Assembly (NCBI GenBank): GCA_023388385.1
Contig: JAEWGK010000116.1
Span: 1 to 21,704 of the forward strand
Reading direction: 5' to 3'
DNA length: 21,704 bases
Origin: Actinomycetes bacterium
GTDB taxonomy: Bacteria > Actinomycetota > Actinomycetes > Mycobacteriales > Mycobacteriaceae
The notes beneath the pieces are model-generated. The model did not search any database, was not told the origin of the DNA, and saw only the letters and a list, made by a program, of their open reading frames with translations. Below, in pieces: positions 1 to 7,646 of the stretch. Within the stretch, counting starts at the first letter, position 1, and each line of letters starts with the position of its first letter. A program made the position numbers and the translations under genes.

Positions 1-524
1 CCGATGCCCTTCTCGTAGATCGGCGTGCGGAACCCGGCGACGACGCCGCGCACGTCGTGGAAGTCGACGCTCGCGTCGTCGCCGGTCGATTCGACCATGC
101 GCCGGTACGGCTTCTCCTGCTTCACGACGGTCCTCGTCCTCACCTCCTCGAACAGCCCCGTGATGCGGAGGGCGTACATGTAGTTCTGCGAGGGGATGAG
201 GGAGTCGATGAATGGGGTGACCTCCGAGCGGGTCATGGCCTTCGGCGTCTCGCGGGTGATGTGCGGGACGAAGTTCGTGACCACCGTGTACGGGCTGCGC
301 TGCGACATGTCCGCACGGGTGGCGGAGCCGTCGCCGCGCAGCTGCCAGCAGACCCCGTCGATGATGATCATCTCGCCGTCCAGGCCGTCGAACGTGCCCA
401 GGCCGAAGTTGCCGTGGCCGAGCAGCTCGCCGACGGACATCTCGCCGTCGTAGATGCCGTCGAGCAGGGCGCTCATCAGCGAGTTCTGGAAGAAGGTGTG
501 GCGCAGCACGGGCAGGTCGGTCAT
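1..524 (-). CDS. budA: Acetolactate decarboxylase, 5' part (runs off the left edge)
   Basis: Converts (S)-2-acetolactate to (R)-acetoin and CO2 in the cytoplasm, the second step of acetoin/butanediol formation. The reverse strand from ATG at 524-522 is open to the window edge, giving about 174 residues. The early segment reads LMSALLDGIYDGEMSVGELL, then HGNFGLGTFDGLDGEMIIIDG, a tryptophan/Leu-Arg-Gly-Asp-Gly strand, and PYTVVTNF. This is the standard order of the AlsD/BudA family. Family proteins are about 230-260 aa, so roughly the last third, including the zinc-binding histidines, is outside the window and activity cannot be judged. No Shine-Dalgarno precedes the ATG; a TATCCT box lies six bases upstream, so translation is probably leaderless. 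It follows the glgA terminator in the same direction and is likely transcribed on its own. Family call is confident; completeness is unknown. Confidence 0.88.
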   Translation of the reverse strand, partial: MTDLPVLRHTFFQNSLMSALLDGIYDGEMSVGELLGHGNFGLGTFDGLDGEMIIIDGVCWQLRGDGSATRADMSQRSPYTVVTNFVPHITRETPKAMTRSEVTPFIDSLIPSQNYMYALRITGLFEEVRTRTVVKQEKPYRRMVESTGDDASVDFHDVRGVVAGFRTPIYEKGI

Positions 525-530
525 GCGGCC

Positions 531-536
531 AGGATA
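531..536 (-). promoter_or_regulatory. Putative -10 box of budA, leaderless layout
   Basis: Reverse-strand TATCCT, then six bases (GGCCGC), then the ATG. This fits the actinobacterial TAnnnT -10 consensus with transcription starting at or next to the ATG. No convincing -35 or Shine-Dalgarno is visible. Confidence 0.5.
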
Positions 537-653
537 CCGGCGGGCCCGCTGCCGGGAACCGGGCGTTCGGTTACCTACGAACTCATCGGACGGTGATGCT
601 CTGGGCCGGACCCGCACCCGCCACCGGTGGGAGGGCGGGTTGTGAGGATTTTT

Positions 654-691
654 AAAAAAACGGGGCATTTTTTAAAAATGACCCCGTTTTT
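654..691 (-). terminator. Rho-independent terminator of glgA
   Basis: Arms AAAACGGGG and CCCCGTTTT enclose an AT-rich inner palindrome (CATTTTTTAAAAATG) with one bulged A. On the reverse strand the hairpin is followed by seven T residues. It lies 36 bases after the glgA stop, so it ends glgA and shields budA. The T/A-flanked stem could work in both directions, but no gene reaches it from the left. The remaining 525-726 spacer holds only the budA start region and no gene. Confidence 0.9.
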
Positions 692-726
692 CACAATGAC
701 TTCGCCGCACGTCACCCCACGCGGCA

Positions 727-1920
727 CTACCGCAGGCTGCGGTAGACGTCGACCGTCTGCTGGGCGATGGTCTCCCAGCTGAAGACGTCGATGGCGCGCT
801 GCTTGCCGCGTTCGCCGAACTCCCTGGCCGTGGCGCGGTCGGCGACCATGGCGTTGACGGCCTCGGCGATGGAGCGCTCGAAGGCCTCCGGGTCGTTCTC
901 GTCGTAGTGGACCAGCGTGCCGGTCTCGCCGTCGACGACGACCTCGGGGATGCCTCCGACGTCAGAGGCGACGACGGCGGTGCCGCATGCCATGGCCTCG
1001 AGGTTCACGATGCCCAGCGGCTCGTAGATGGACGGGCACACGAAGGTGTCGGCCGCAGTGAGGATCTCCTGCAGCTTCTCCTTCGGCAGCATCTCCTGCA
1101 CCCAGATGATGCCGTCGCGCTCGGCCTGCAGATCCTTGACCAGCTGCTCGGTCTCCGCGGCGATCTCCGGGGTGTCCGGCGCGCCGGCGCACAGCACCAG
1201 CTGGACCTCCGGGTCGAAGTGCGACGCGGCCTTGACCAGGTGGGGGACGCCCTTCTGGCGCGTGATGCGGCCGACGAACGCCGCGATCGGGCGGGACGGG
1301 TCGACGCCGTAGTCCTTCAGCACGGACCAGCCGTTGGCCTCCTCCGACTCCTCCCACGTCGGACGCGGGCGCCACAGCTGCGTGTCGATGCCGTTCAGCA
1401 CCACGTGCACGCGGGACTCGTCGATGCGGGGGTAGGCGTCCAGGATGGCGCCCTTCATGCCGCGCGACACCGCGATGACGGCGTCCGCGTATTCCATGGT
1501 GTTCTTCTCCGACCAGGAGGAGACGTCGTAGCCGCCGCCCAGCTGCTCGCGCTTCCACGGCCGGTGCGGCTCCAGCGAATGGGCCGTGGCGACGTGCGGG
1601 ATGCCGTGCAGCAGACCCGTCAGGTGGCCGCCGAGGCCCGAGTACCAGGTGTGGGAATGGACGACGTCCAGGTCGTCGCCCGTCGACGCGGCCATGCGCA
1701 GGCCGGTGGACAGGGTCTTGATGGCGGGGTTGGCGTCCTTCAGCTCGGGGTCGACGCCGTGGACGTACGTGTCCGCCTCGTCGCGCGGGCCGCCCATGCA
1801 GTGGACGTCGACGTCGACTCCGTCGAGCCCGCGCATGAAGCGGGTGAGCTCGGTGACGTGCACTCCGGCGCCGCCGTAGATTTCCGGCGGATACTCTCGG
1901 GTCATCATCGCAACGTGCAT
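727..1920 (-). CDS. glgA: GT4-family glycogen synthase (GlgA/GlgM type)
   Basis: Glycosyltransferase of 397 aa that uses ADP-glucose. In mycobacteria the close homologue (Rv1212c, GlgM) joins ADP-glucose and glucose-1-phosphate to maltose-1-phosphate; corynebacterial homologues are called GlgA. The N-terminal Rossmann domain opens with [18 protein letters not shown], where the nucleotide-sugar loop YGGAGVH replaces the KTGGL of classical bacterial GlgA. The C-terminal domain has [13 protein letters not shown] and the GT4 nucleotide-binding signature [19 protein letters not shown] (E-x7-E), followed by [10 protein letters not shown]. It starts at ATG 1920 with TAGGCT six bases upstream and no Shine-Dalgarno, suggesting a leaderless message. 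It is divergent from glgC, sharing a 142-bp promoter region. Length is normal for the group. The exact acceptor (glycogen or glucose-1-phosphate) cannot be read from sequence. Confidence 0.92.
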   Translation of the reverse strand: MHVAMMTREYPPEIYGGAGVHVTELTRFMRGLDGVDVDVHCMGGPRDEADTYVHGVDPELKDANPAIKTLSTGLRMAASTGDDLDVVHSHTWYSGLGGHLTGLLHGIPHVATAHSLEPHRPWKREQLGGGYDVSSWSEKNTMEYADAVIAVSRGMKGAILDAYPRIDESRVHVVLNGIDTQLWRPRPTWEESEEANGWSVLKDYGVDPSRPIAAFVGRITRQKGVPHLVKAASHFDPEVQLVLCAGAPDTPEIAAETEQLVKDLQAERDGIIWVQEMLPKEKLQEILTAADTFVCPSIYEPLGIVNLEAMACGTAVVASDVGGIPEVVVDGETGTLVHYDENDPEAFERSIAEAVNAMVADRATAREFGERGKQRAIDVFSWETIAQQTVDVYRSLR

Positions 1921-1926
1921 GGGCCC

Positions 1927-1932
1927 AGCCTA
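1927..1932 (-). promoter_or_regulatory. Putative -10 box of glgA, leaderless layout
   Basis: Reverse-strand TAGGCT, six bases (GGGCCC), then ATG at 1920. Fits TAnnnT with no Shine-Dalgarno. Confidence 0.5.
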
Positions 1933-1957
1933 TCCGCATTCCGGGGGTGGCGCCGGG

Positions 1958-1974
1958 CGGGGGAGAGTCCCCCG
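1958..1974. repeat. 7-bp inverted repeat in the glgA-glgC promoter region
   Basis: CGGGGGA - GAG - TCCCCCG, a perfect 7-bp palindrome with a 3-base centre, about 26 bp upstream of the glgA -10 box. It could be an operator for glgA or a GC-rich coincidence; no known corynebacterial operator was recognised. Confidence 0.35.
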
Positions 1975-2024
1975 GGCCCGGCTGTTTCCCATGTGTTTCG
2001 AGGCGGGGGGACCTGTCGGGCACA

Positions 2025-2042
2025 CCCGGCGAACCCGGCGAA
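2025..2042 (+). repeat. Tandem 9-bp direct repeat at the glgC -35 position
   Basis: CCCGGCGAA occurs twice, exactly adjacent (2025-2033 and 2034-2042). The repeat ends seven bases before the candidate glgC -10 box, so it covers where the -35 element would be. A head-to-tail regulator site is possible. Confidence 0.4.
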
Positions 2043-2049
2043 ACGGAAG

Positions 2050-2055
2050 TAGGTT
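2050..2055 (+). promoter_or_regulatory. Putative -10 box of glgC, leaderless layout
   Basis: TAGGTT, seven bases (GGGGGAC), then ATG at 2063. The G-run could instead act as a poor Shine-Dalgarno, so leaderless translation is likely but not the only reading. Confidence 0.45.
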
Positions 2056-2062
2056 GGGGGAC

Positions 2063-3280
2063 ATGATGAGCAAACGGCATGTCCTGTCCATCGTCCTCGC
2101 CGGCGGCGAGGGCAAGCGCCTGTTCCCGCTCACCGCGGACCGTGCGAAGCCCGCCGTGCCCTTCGGCGGCTCCTACCGGCTGATCGACTTCGTCCTGTCC
2201 AACCTGGTCAACGCCGGATTCACGAAGGTTTGCGTGCTGACCCAGTACAAGTCGCACTCCCTCGACCGCCACATCTCCCAGGCGTGGCAGCTGTCCGGCA
2301 TCACCGGCCAGTACGTGACCCCGGTCCCGGCGCAGCAGCGACTGGGCAAGCGCTGGTTCACAGGCTCCGCCGACGCCATCCTGCAGTCCCTCAACCTGGT
2401 GTACGACGAGGACCCGGAGTACGTCATCGTCTTCGGCGCCGACCACGTCTATCGCATGGACCCGGACCAGATGCTCGACGCCCACATCGCCTCCGGCGCC
2501 GGCGTCACCGTCGCCGGCATCCGCGTCCCGCGCCAGGAGGCCACGGCCTTCGGCTGCATCGACTCCGACGAGGACAACAAGATCACCCGCTTCCTGGAGA
2601 AGCCCGCCGACCCGCCCGGCACCCCGGACGACCCGGAGGTCACCTTCGCGTCCATGGGCAACTACATCTTCTCCACGAAGACGCTCATCGACGCCATCAT
2701 CGAGGACTCCAAGAACGAGGACTCCGACCACGACATGGGCGGCGACATCATCCCGCTGCTGGTCGAGCGCGAGCAGGCCTACGTCTACGACTTCAACGAC
2801 AACGCGGTCCCGGGCCAGACCGAGCGCGATCGCGCCTACTGGCGCGACGTGGGCACCATCGACGCCTTCTATGACGCGAACATGGATCTCATCAGCGTCC
2901 ACCCGGTGTTCAACCTGTACAACAAGCGCTGGCCGATCCACACGTTCTCCGAGGAGAACCTGCCTCCGGCCAAGTTCGTGCAGGGCGGCATCGCGCAGGC
3001 TTCCATGGTCGGCGCCGGCACCATCGTCTCGGGCGGTACGGTGCGCAACTCCGTGGTCTCCTCCAACGTGATCATCGAGGACGGCGCGACCGTCGAGGGC
3101 TCCGTCATCTTCCCGGGCGTCCGCATCGGCCGTGGCGCGGTGGTGCGCCGCGCCATCCTGGACAAGAACGTCGTCGTCCCGGACGGCGCCGTCATCGGCG
3201 TCGACGTCGAGAAGGATGCCGAGCGCTTCAAGGTCAGCCCCGGCGGCGTCGTGGCCGTCGGCAAGGGCGAGGTCATCTAG
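2063..3280 (+). CDS. glgC: Glucose-1-phosphate adenylyltransferase (ADP-glucose pyrophosphorylase)
   Basis: Makes ADP-glucose and pyrophosphate from ATP and glucose-1-phosphate, the committed step of glycogen synthesis; acts in the cytoplasm as a tetramer. The 405-aa product starts [20 protein letters not shown]; residues 12-34 carry the nucleotidyltransferase loop [11 protein letters not shown] and the KPAVPFGG segment. [23 protein letters not shown] (glucose-1-phosphate region) and [18 protein letters not shown] follow in normal order. From about residue 300 the protein shows hexapeptide left-handed beta-helix repeats ([21 protein letters not shown]), as in all GlgC. The frame stays open another 48 codons upstream, but that stretch is promoter DNA and homology begins at 2063; the next codon is also ATG. 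A GC-rich terminator follows at 3309. It supplies the substrate of divergent glgA. Confidence 0.96.
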   Translation: MMSKRHVLSIVLAGGEGKRLFPLTADRAKPAVPFGGSYRLIDFVLSNLVNAGFTKVCVLTQYKSHSLDRHISQAWQLSGITGQYVTPVPAQQRLGKRWFTGSADAILQSLNLVYDEDPEYVIVFGADHVYRMDPDQMLDAHIASGAGVTVAGIRVPRQEATAFGCIDSDEDNKITRFLEKPADPPGTPDDPEVTFASMGNYIFSTKTLIDAIIEDSKNEDSDHDMGGDIIPLLVEREQAYVYDFNDNAVPGQTERDRAYWRDVGTIDAFYDANMDLISVHPVFNLYNKRWPIHTFSEENLPPAKFVQGGIAQASMVGAGTIVSGGTVRNSVVSSNVIIEDGATVEGSVIFPGVRIGRGAVVRRAILDKNVVVPDGAVIGVDVEKDAERFKVSPGGVVAVGKGEVI

Positions 3281-3308
3281 CCTTCACCGGCTCCGCCGCG
3301 TGGCGACG

Positions 3309-3352
3309 GGCCCCGCGCTGCGCGACTCCCGCGCGGACGCGGGGCCTTCGCC
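3309..3352 (+). terminator. Probable terminator of glgC
   Basis: Perfect 9-bp arms GGCCCCGCG (3309-3317) and CGCGGGGCC (3338-3346), with an inner GCGCG/CGCGC stem, followed by TTCGCCGTTT. It lies 28 bases after the glgC stop. The T-tract is poor, as is common in high-GC actinobacteria. Confidence 0.65.
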
Positions 3353-3388
3353 GTTTCCGGACGGGTGGCGTGTGCGGTCCAGTCGGCC

Positions 3389-3411
3389 TAGGATGCGAAT
3401 AGTTATAGGTT
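3389..3411 (+). promoter_or_regulatory. Candidate promoter region upstream of the PfpI gene
   Basis: A local AT-rich patch in GC-rich DNA, with TAGGAT (3389-3394) and TAGGTT (3406-3411) matching TAnnnT. Either would give a leader of roughly 140-160 bases before the PfpI start, containing the small ORF at 3466. No clear -35. Confidence 0.35.
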
Positions 3412-3465
3412 ACCGGTATTCACTTTCGTGGGGCCCGCCGCGGGTGCCACCTTCCGGGAGCCGCC

Positions 3466-3561
3466 ATGGCGCGCCCTCCCGTGCGGTGGTGGCCCGATGG
3501 CGTTCACCGCAATCATCCGGCCGACCACGACAATCGCCTGACTGAAACGGAGACGACATGA
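3466..3561 (+). CDS. Possible 31-aa upstream ORF overlapping the PfpI gene
   Basis: A small frame runs ATG 3466 to TGA 3559-3561 and encodes 31 residues beginning MARPPVRWWPDGVHRNH. It has a good Shine-Dalgarno, GGGAG at 3456-3460, five bases before the ATG. Its TGA overlaps the ATG of the PfpI gene (ATGA), a classic translational-coupling arrangement, and the PfpI Shine-Dalgarno lies inside it. The peptide is rich in Pro, His and Asp, has a Trp-Trp pair, no hydrophobic stretch, and resembles no family known to me. It could be a leader peptide controlling the next gene, an old N-terminal piece, or chance. Placement and ribosome site are seen; expression is inference. Confidence 0.4.
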   Translation: MARPPVRWWPDGVHRNHPADHDNRLTETETT

Positions 3562-4139
3562 CCGAGCAGACGACCCCCACCACCACCGGCGCGACCCTGG
3601 CGGGCCGCCGCGTCGCCATCCTCGCCGGCCGCGGCGTCGAGCGCGTCGAGCTTGCGGCCCCGGCGGACGCCGTCCGCGCCGCCGGCGGCGAGGTCGTCAT
3701 CCTCTCCTATGGTCCGGGTGCGGAGGAGGGCCGTTTCCAGTCGATGGAGTCTGACTGGGAGAAGTCCGATGTCTTCGAGGTCGATCGCGCCGCCGCCGAT
3801 GCCGATCCCGCCGATTACGACGCCCTGGTGTTGCCCGGCGGCACCCTCAACGCGGATGCCGCGCGGATCGACGAGGGAGTGCTCGGCTTTGTCCGCGCCT
3901 TCGGCGAGACCGGCCGGCCCATCGCCGCCATCTGCCACGCCCCGTGGATCCTCATCGACGCGGGCATCGCCGCCGGCCGTCGCATGACCAGCTATGTCGC
4001 GGTGAAGAACGACCTCATCAACGCCGGTGCGGACTGGTCCGACGAGGAGCTCGTCGTCGACGGCAACCTCATCTCCTCCCGCAACCCGGGCGACCTGGAC
4101 GCCTTCTGTGCTGCGGTTGTCGACGCCGCCGCGAAGTAG
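3558..4139 (+). CDS. DJ-1/PfpI family protein (YhbO/PfpI type)
   Basis: A 193-aa cytoplasmic protein of the DJ-1/PfpI superfamily. Members of this subgroup are described as intracellular peptidases, glyoxalases or protein deglycases, and often act in stress protection; the substrate is not settled. The sequence shows RRVAILAGRGVERVEL (with the conserved acidic residue), YDALVLPGG, and the nucleophile elbow AAICHAPWILIDAGI with Cys126 followed by His127. The end, LISSRNPGDLDAFCAAVV, matches the PfpI/YhbO branch. Residues 1-14 are a Thr-rich tail ahead of the fold. The start is supported by CGGAG five bases upstream, and its ATG overlaps the stop of a 31-codon upstream ORF. It sits between glgC and a convergent methyltransferase gene, with no clear pathway link to either. 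Family call is firm; activity is not. Confidence 0.9.
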   Translation: MTEQTTPTTTGATLAGRRVAILAGRGVERVELAAPADAVRAAGGEVVILSYGPGAEEGRFQSMESDWEKSDVFEVDRAAADADPADYDALVLPGGTLNADAARIDEGVLGFVRAFGETGRPIAAICHAPWILIDAGIAAGRRMTSYVAVKNDLINAGADWSDEELVVDGNLISSRNPGDLDAFCAAVVDAAAK

Positions 4140-4162
4140 GACGTCCCGGACCACCGCACGGG

Positions 4163-4178
4163 GACCCGCAACCGGGTC
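4163..4178. terminator. Weak hairpin between convergent PfpI and methyltransferase genes
   Basis: GACCCG - CAAC - CGGGTC, a 6-bp stem in the 63-bp convergent spacer. It lacks a T-run on either side, so terminator function is only a guess from position. Confidence 0.3.
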
Positions 4179-4202
4179 TGAATGCCCCGGGCCGCGCCTC
4201 GC

Positions 4203-4862
4203 CTACAGCTTGCGCAGGACGGCGGCGCCGCGGCCGAGGGGGACGCGGGCGAGGAGGGCGTCGTCAAGCTCCCGGAAGGACTCGTCGGCGGCGGCGATCG
4301 CCTGCGCGACCGCCTCGGTCGGCCCGTCGCCGTACGTCATGCCCGCGATGACCAGCACGCCGCCGGGGCCGAGGAGCGGCCAGGCGGCCTCGCGCATGGC
4401 GGCGACGTGGTCGGCGGGGACGTCGACGTAGATGAAGTCGTAGTTGCCGGGGGCCAGGCGGCCCATGACCTGGAGCGGCCGGGCCGGCATGAAGCGGTAG
4501 CGGCCGGTGCCGATCCCGGCGGCGCGGAAGGCGGAGCGTGCGAGCTTCTGGTGCTCGGTGTCAGGATCGATGCAGGTCAGGTGGCCGTCGACGGGCATCC
4601 CGGCGAAGACGTGAAGTCCGACGATGCCGGCCGCCGGCGTGATGGCGATGGCGGCGGGGCCACGACCCTCGGCGCCTCCGGGGGCCCGGACGGTGGCCAG
4701 GGAGGTGAGCATGGCCAGCAGCTCGCCGTCGGCGGCGTCGGGGGCGGCGATGCCGTATTCGGTGGCGTCGGCCCGGGCGGAGGAGAGGGCCTCGTCGACG
4801 GTCGCGGTGGCGGCGGCGTGCGCGCGGAGGGCGTCGTGGGCGGAAGCGGCGGAGTCGGTCAC
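4203..4862 (-). CDS. COMT-like O-methyltransferase family protein (Rv1220c type)
   Basis: A 219-aa predicted SAM-dependent methyltransferase of the COMT/family-3 type, the position holder next to sigE in actinobacteria (Rv1220c in M. tuberculosis). Its substrate is unknown. The fold is visible: a helical N-terminus, [20 protein letters not shown] (motif II acidic residue after a beta strand), [32 protein letters not shown] (the VD of motif III/IV), and [13 protein letters not shown]. Motif I is odd: where family members have a glycine-rich E-x-G-x-G-x-G loop, this one has [16 protein letters not shown], so SAM binding may be altered. The start is GTG at 4862-4860, with TATATT six bases upstream and no Shine-Dalgarno. 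Divergent from sigE across 132 bp. Confidence 0.82.
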   Translation of the reverse strand: MTDSAASAHDALRAHAAATATVDEALSSARADATEYGIAAPDAADGELLAMLTSLATVRAPGGAEGRGPAAIAITPAAGIVGLHVFAGMPVDGHLTCIDPDTEHQKLARSAFRAAGIGTGRYRFMPARPLQVMGRLAPGNYDFIYVDVPADHVAAMREAAWPLLGPGGVLVIAGMTYGDGPTEAVAQAIAAADESFRELDDALLARVPLGRGAAVLRKL

Positions 4863-4868
4863 GTTCCC

Positions 4869-4874
4869 AATATA
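4869..4874 (-). promoter_or_regulatory. Putative -10 box of the methyltransferase gene, leaderless layout
   Basis: Reverse-strand TATATT, six bases (GGGAAC), then GTG. Supports GTG 4862 as the start. Confidence 0.55.
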
Positions 4875-4952
4875 GGACGCCCTGACCCGGGCCGACGGCG
4901 ACCCGCCGGGCCGCGCACCATGCGGGATGTTTTTCTCAGTCGAACTTCAGGC

Positions 4953-4958
4953 TATGAT
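4953..4958 (+). promoter_or_regulatory. Putative -10 box of sigE
   Basis: TATGAT, close to the housekeeping -10 consensus. It predicts a start near 4965 and a leader of about 30 bases holding the Shine-Dalgarno TGGAGG (4981-4986), eight bases before ATG 4995. The -35 region (TTTTTC around 4930) is weak. I saw no GGAAT/GTT-type ECF promoter. Confidence 0.5.
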
Positions 4959-4994
4959 GATCCACCATCTACCTGGGTAATGGAGGATGTCCGC

Positions 4995-5660
4995 ATGGAC
5001 GACGACAGGACCGCGGCCCCGGCGACCCCGGAGGCCGGCAACCCCGGCGACGGCGACCCCGACGTCGACGTACGGCCCCTGACCGGTACGGAGGCGTTCG
5101 ACGCCGGGACGGGCGAGATGCCGTCGTGGGCGGAGCTGGTGGAGCAGCACGCCGACGGCGTCTACCGCCTGGCGTTCCGCCTGACCGGCAACCAGCATGA
5201 CGCGGAGGATCTGACGCAGGAGACGTTCATGCGCGTCTTCCGCTCGCTGAAGTCGTACCGCCCGGGCACGTTCCAGGGTTGGCTGCACCGCATCACGACC
5301 AACCTGTTCCTGGACATGGTCCGCCACCGCAGCACCATCCGGATGGAGGCGCTGCCGGAGGACTACGAGCGGGTGCCGGGCACGGCGCCGACGCCGGAGC
5401 AGGTGTACGCGGACACGAACCTGGACCCCGATCTGGACGCGGCGCTGGCGGAGCTGAAGCCCGAGTACCGCGCCGCGGTGGTGCTGTGCGACGTCGTGGG
5501 CCTGACGTACGAGGAGATCGCGGAGACCCTCGGCGTGAAGATGGGCACCGTCCGTTCCCGCATCCACCGCGCCCGCTCGCAGCTGCGCGTGTCGCTGGAG
5601 CGCGCCGAGCGCCTGCGCGCGGAGGCCGCCGCCGCCGACGCGAAAGTGGGTATGGTCTAG
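4995..5660 (+). CDS. sigE: ECF-subfamily RNA polymerase sigma factor SigE
   Basis: A 221-aa ECF sigma factor, the actinobacterial SigE that directs RNA polymerase to cell-surface and heat-stress genes. Residues 1-50 are an acidic, Pro/Gly/Asp-rich extension. Region 2 (about 52-115) has the -10-binding core [20 protein letters not shown] and [16 protein letters not shown]. Region 4 (about 150-200) has [20 protein letters not shown] and a helix-turn-helix ending [18 protein letters not shown]. The ATG at 4995 has an ideal TGGAGG; an in-frame ATG at 4980 lies within that site and is less likely. The frame is open far upstream but only as antisense to the methyltransferase gene. The zinc anti-sigma gene follows 39 bases later, then htrA and tatB, so SigE is probably held inactive by the next product. 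Confidence 0.95.
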   Translation: MDDDRTAAPATPEAGNPGDGDPDVDVRPLTGTEAFDAGTGEMPSWAELVEQHADGVYRLAFRLTGNQHDAEDLTQETFMRVFRSLKSYRPGTFQGWLHRITTNLFLDMVRHRSTIRMEALPEDYERVPGTAPTPEQVYADTNLDPDLDAALAELKPEYRAAVVLCDVVGLTYEEIAETLGVKMGTVRSRIHRARSQLRVSLERAERLRAEAAAADAKVGMV

Positions 5661-5699
5661 GCCATTGACCGGACCGGACGCGACCGAGGGAGGTGCCCC

Positions 5700-6143
5700 A
5701 TGTGGATGTCGAGTGATGGCGCGCACCTGGACGGCCCCGCCCCTCACCCGCATCCGGAGGCGGATCCCGGCCGCGGGGTGTCGCGGGATGACCGGTTTTC
5801 CTCCACGGATCACCTGTGCACGGAGGCCGTCGCGGCCTTCGTCGACGGGGAGCTCGCCCCGGCCGCGCACCGCAGGGCGCAGGCCCATCTGATGGAATGC
5901 CCGGAGTGCCGCCGCGAGGTGGCGCGGCAGCGCCAGGCCGCCCGGCGGCTGCGGGACTCCGGCGAGCTGCGCGTCCCGGCGGAGCTGCGGCGGCGCCTGG
6001 CCTCGTTCGACGAGGATTCGGTGCCGGTCAACGGCCCCGACGCGCGCCACCTGTCCTCGCGCCCGCCGGAGGATCTGACGGCCGTCGTCGAGGGCCTGTG
6101 GCGCCAGCTGCGCCGGACGAGCCGAACCGGACAGCGCCAATGA
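5700..6143 (+). CDS. rseA: Zinc-binding anti-sigma factor of SigE (RseA/CseE type)
   Basis: A 147-aa soluble anti-sigma factor expected to bind and hold SigE. It carries a complete ZAS zinc signature: His38 in STDHLC, then His63-x3-Cys67-x2-Cys70 in AHLMECPECRRE, with the usual spacing of about 24 residues between the histidines. In characterised ZAS proteins, thiol oxidation or phosphorylation followed by proteolysis frees the sigma factor. No membrane segment is visible, like mycobacterial RseA and unlike many ZAS proteins. The C-terminal half has an amphipathic segment (ELRVPAELRRRLASFDED) and an Arg-rich end. The start has GGGAGG six bases upstream. Its stop overlaps the htrA start (ATGA). 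Called CseE in C. glutamicum. The role follows from motif and position; binding to SigE is not shown here. Confidence 0.9.
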   Translation: MWMSSDGAHLDGPAPHPHPEADPGRGVSRDDRFSSTDHLCTEAVAAFVDGELAPAAHRRAQAHLMECPECRREVARQRQAARRLRDSGELRVPAELRRRLASFDEDSVPVNGPDARHLSSRPPEDLTAVVEGLWRQLRRTSRTGQRQ

Positions 6144-7585
6144 CGGGCCACGACGGCTTCCGCCGCCCCGAGGGGGTCGACGGCGGCGTCGACCCGCGGA
6201 TGCGCGGGCCCGTGCCTGACCGCGACGTCGTGGCGGGCGTGCCCGCGGGCCCCGACGACCGGACGGCCGCGGCGTTCTCGCCCGGCCCCGGCGACGCCCC
6301 CGGAGGACTCCAGCCCCATCCCGGCATGGCCGGTGGCCCCGCGGCGGGAGACGGCCGCGGGGACGTGCGGGATCCGTCGTCACGCGACTATGACCCGTGG
6401 GCGGACCCCGGCTCCCGCGCGGTGGCCGGCGCCCCCGCCGCCGTGCGGGAGCCGGAGCCGCCGGCGGAGAAGCCCGCCCTGCCGCGCGTCGACGTGCGGG
6501 AGGCGGTGTTCGGGCGGGTGATCCCCTGGCGGTACCTGGCGCTCGGTGCGGCCGCCGTGCTGGCGCTGGCCGGCGTGGGCGGGTACGTCGGCGGGCGACT
6601 GGGCGGCTGGGACCTGTCGTCGGGCCGCCAGGTGGAGCTCGTGCGGGAGCCGGGAGCCGCGGCGCCGACGGCCATCGGCGAGGTCGCCGACCGCGTCCAG
6701 CCCATCGTCGTGTCCATCCAGGTCGGCGACCCGTTCGGGCAGGGCCCGGGCGGCACCGGCTCGGGGTTCGTCATCGACGACCGCGGGCACATCCTGACGA
6801 ACAACCACGTCATCTCCGCGGCGGCGAACGACCCGGCGGTGCCGGTGCGCGTGCGGTTCGGCACGGCGGGGGAGCCGCGGATGGTGCCGGCGCGCATCGT
6901 CGGCCGCGACACCATGACGGACCTGGCGGTGCTCAAGGTCAACGACGTCGCGGGGCTGTCGGTGGCGGTGCTGGGCGACTCGTCGACGGTGCGGGTCGGT
7001 GACCAGGTCATCGCGATGGGCTCGCCGCTGGGCCTGGACCGCACGGTGACGGCGGGCATCGTCTCCGCGGTGAACCGGCCGGTGCGGCTGTCGGGCGGGG
7101 GCGCGGACACCGACGGCGCCGCCGACGCCATCCAGACCGACGCCTCCATCAATCCCGGCAACTCGGGCGGGCCGCTCGTCGACGCGCGCGGGGCGGTCGT
7201 GGGCATCACGACGTCCATCTACACGACCTCCGGCGGCTCCCAGGGCATCGGCTTCGCCGTGCCGGTCAACACGGCGGTGGACGTCGCGGAGCAGCTCATC
7301 CTCGAGGGACGCGCGCGGCATCCGGGCATCGGGGCGACGGCCGCGACGGCGACGTCAGGGGATGTCATCGGCGCCCGCCTGGCGACGGTCGTCCCCGGCG
7401 GACCCGCCGACGCGTCCGGGCTGCGGGAGGGCGACGTCGTCGTCGGCCTCGGCGGCCGGCCGGTGCGCTCCTCCGACGAGCTCATGGTCGCGGTGTGGAG
7501 CGCCGGGGCGGACGCCCCCATCGACGTTCACCTCATCCGCGACGGGCAGCCGCTGACGGTGCCGGTGACGCCCGTGCTGGGGTAG
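6140..7585 (+). CDS. htrA: Membrane-anchored HtrA/DegP-like serine protease with PDZ domain
   Basis: A 481-aa S1C-family protease that likely degrades or refolds misfolded proteins outside the membrane. Residues 1-130 are a low-complexity Pro/Gly/Asp-rich cytoplasmic region. One membrane segment lies at about 132-152 (YLALGAAAVLALAGVGGYVGG region). The trypsin-like domain has His223 in ILTNNHVIS, Asp261 in TMTDLAVLKV and Ser342 in NPGNSGGPL, so the triad is complete. A single PDZ domain (GARLATVVPGGPADASGLRE) covers about 395-481. The ATG overlaps the anti-sigma stop, so translation is coupled; no separate Shine-Dalgarno is evident. The order sigE-rseA-htrA-tatB matches M. tuberculosis Rv1221-Rv1224, where HtrA is linked to envelope stress. 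The protease is expected to be part of the SigE response rather than a random neighbour. Confidence 0.93.
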   Translation: MTGHDGFRRPEGVDGGVDPRMRGPVPDRDVVAGVPAGPDDRTAAAFSPGPGDAPGGLQPHPGMAGGPAAGDGRGDVRDPSSRDYDPWADPGSRAVAGAPAAVREPEPPAEKPALPRVDVREAVFGRVIPWRYLALGAAAVLALAGVGGYVGGRLGGWDLSSGRQVELVREPGAAAPTAIGEVADRVQPIVVSIQVGDPFGQGPGGTGSGFVIDDRGHILTNNHVISAAANDPAVPVRVRFGTAGEPRMVPARIVGRDTMTDLAVLKVNDVAGLSVAVLGDSSTVRVGDQVIAMGSPLGLDRTVTAGIVSAVNRPVRLSGGGADTDGAADAIQTDASINPGNSGGPLVDARGAVVGITTSIYTTSGGSQGIGFAVPVNTAVDVAEQLILEGRARHPGIGATAATATSGDVIGARLATVVPGGPADASGLREGDVVVGLGGRPVRSSDELMVAVWSAGADAPIDVHLIRDGQPLTVPVTPVLG

Positions 7586-7646
7586 CAGGCGGCGCGGGGT
7601 GGGGCGCCGACGTGGACCCGTTCCTGCGCGACCCCGCAACGCGGGC

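Noticed and set aside
1981..2030. GlxR (CRP-like) site in the glgA-glgC spacer
   Set aside because: TGTGT and CACAC half-like words are present but not arranged as TGTGA-N6-TCACA.
962..2941. A 659-codon reverse frame across glgA and glgC
   Set aside because: Shadow of glgA in another frame plus antisense glgC; Arg/Gly/His-rich without any motif.
4182..4994. N-terminal extension of sigE by about 270 codons
   Set aside because: That stretch is antisense to the methyltransferase gene; sigE has a good Shine-Dalgarno at 4981-4986 and normal length from 4995.
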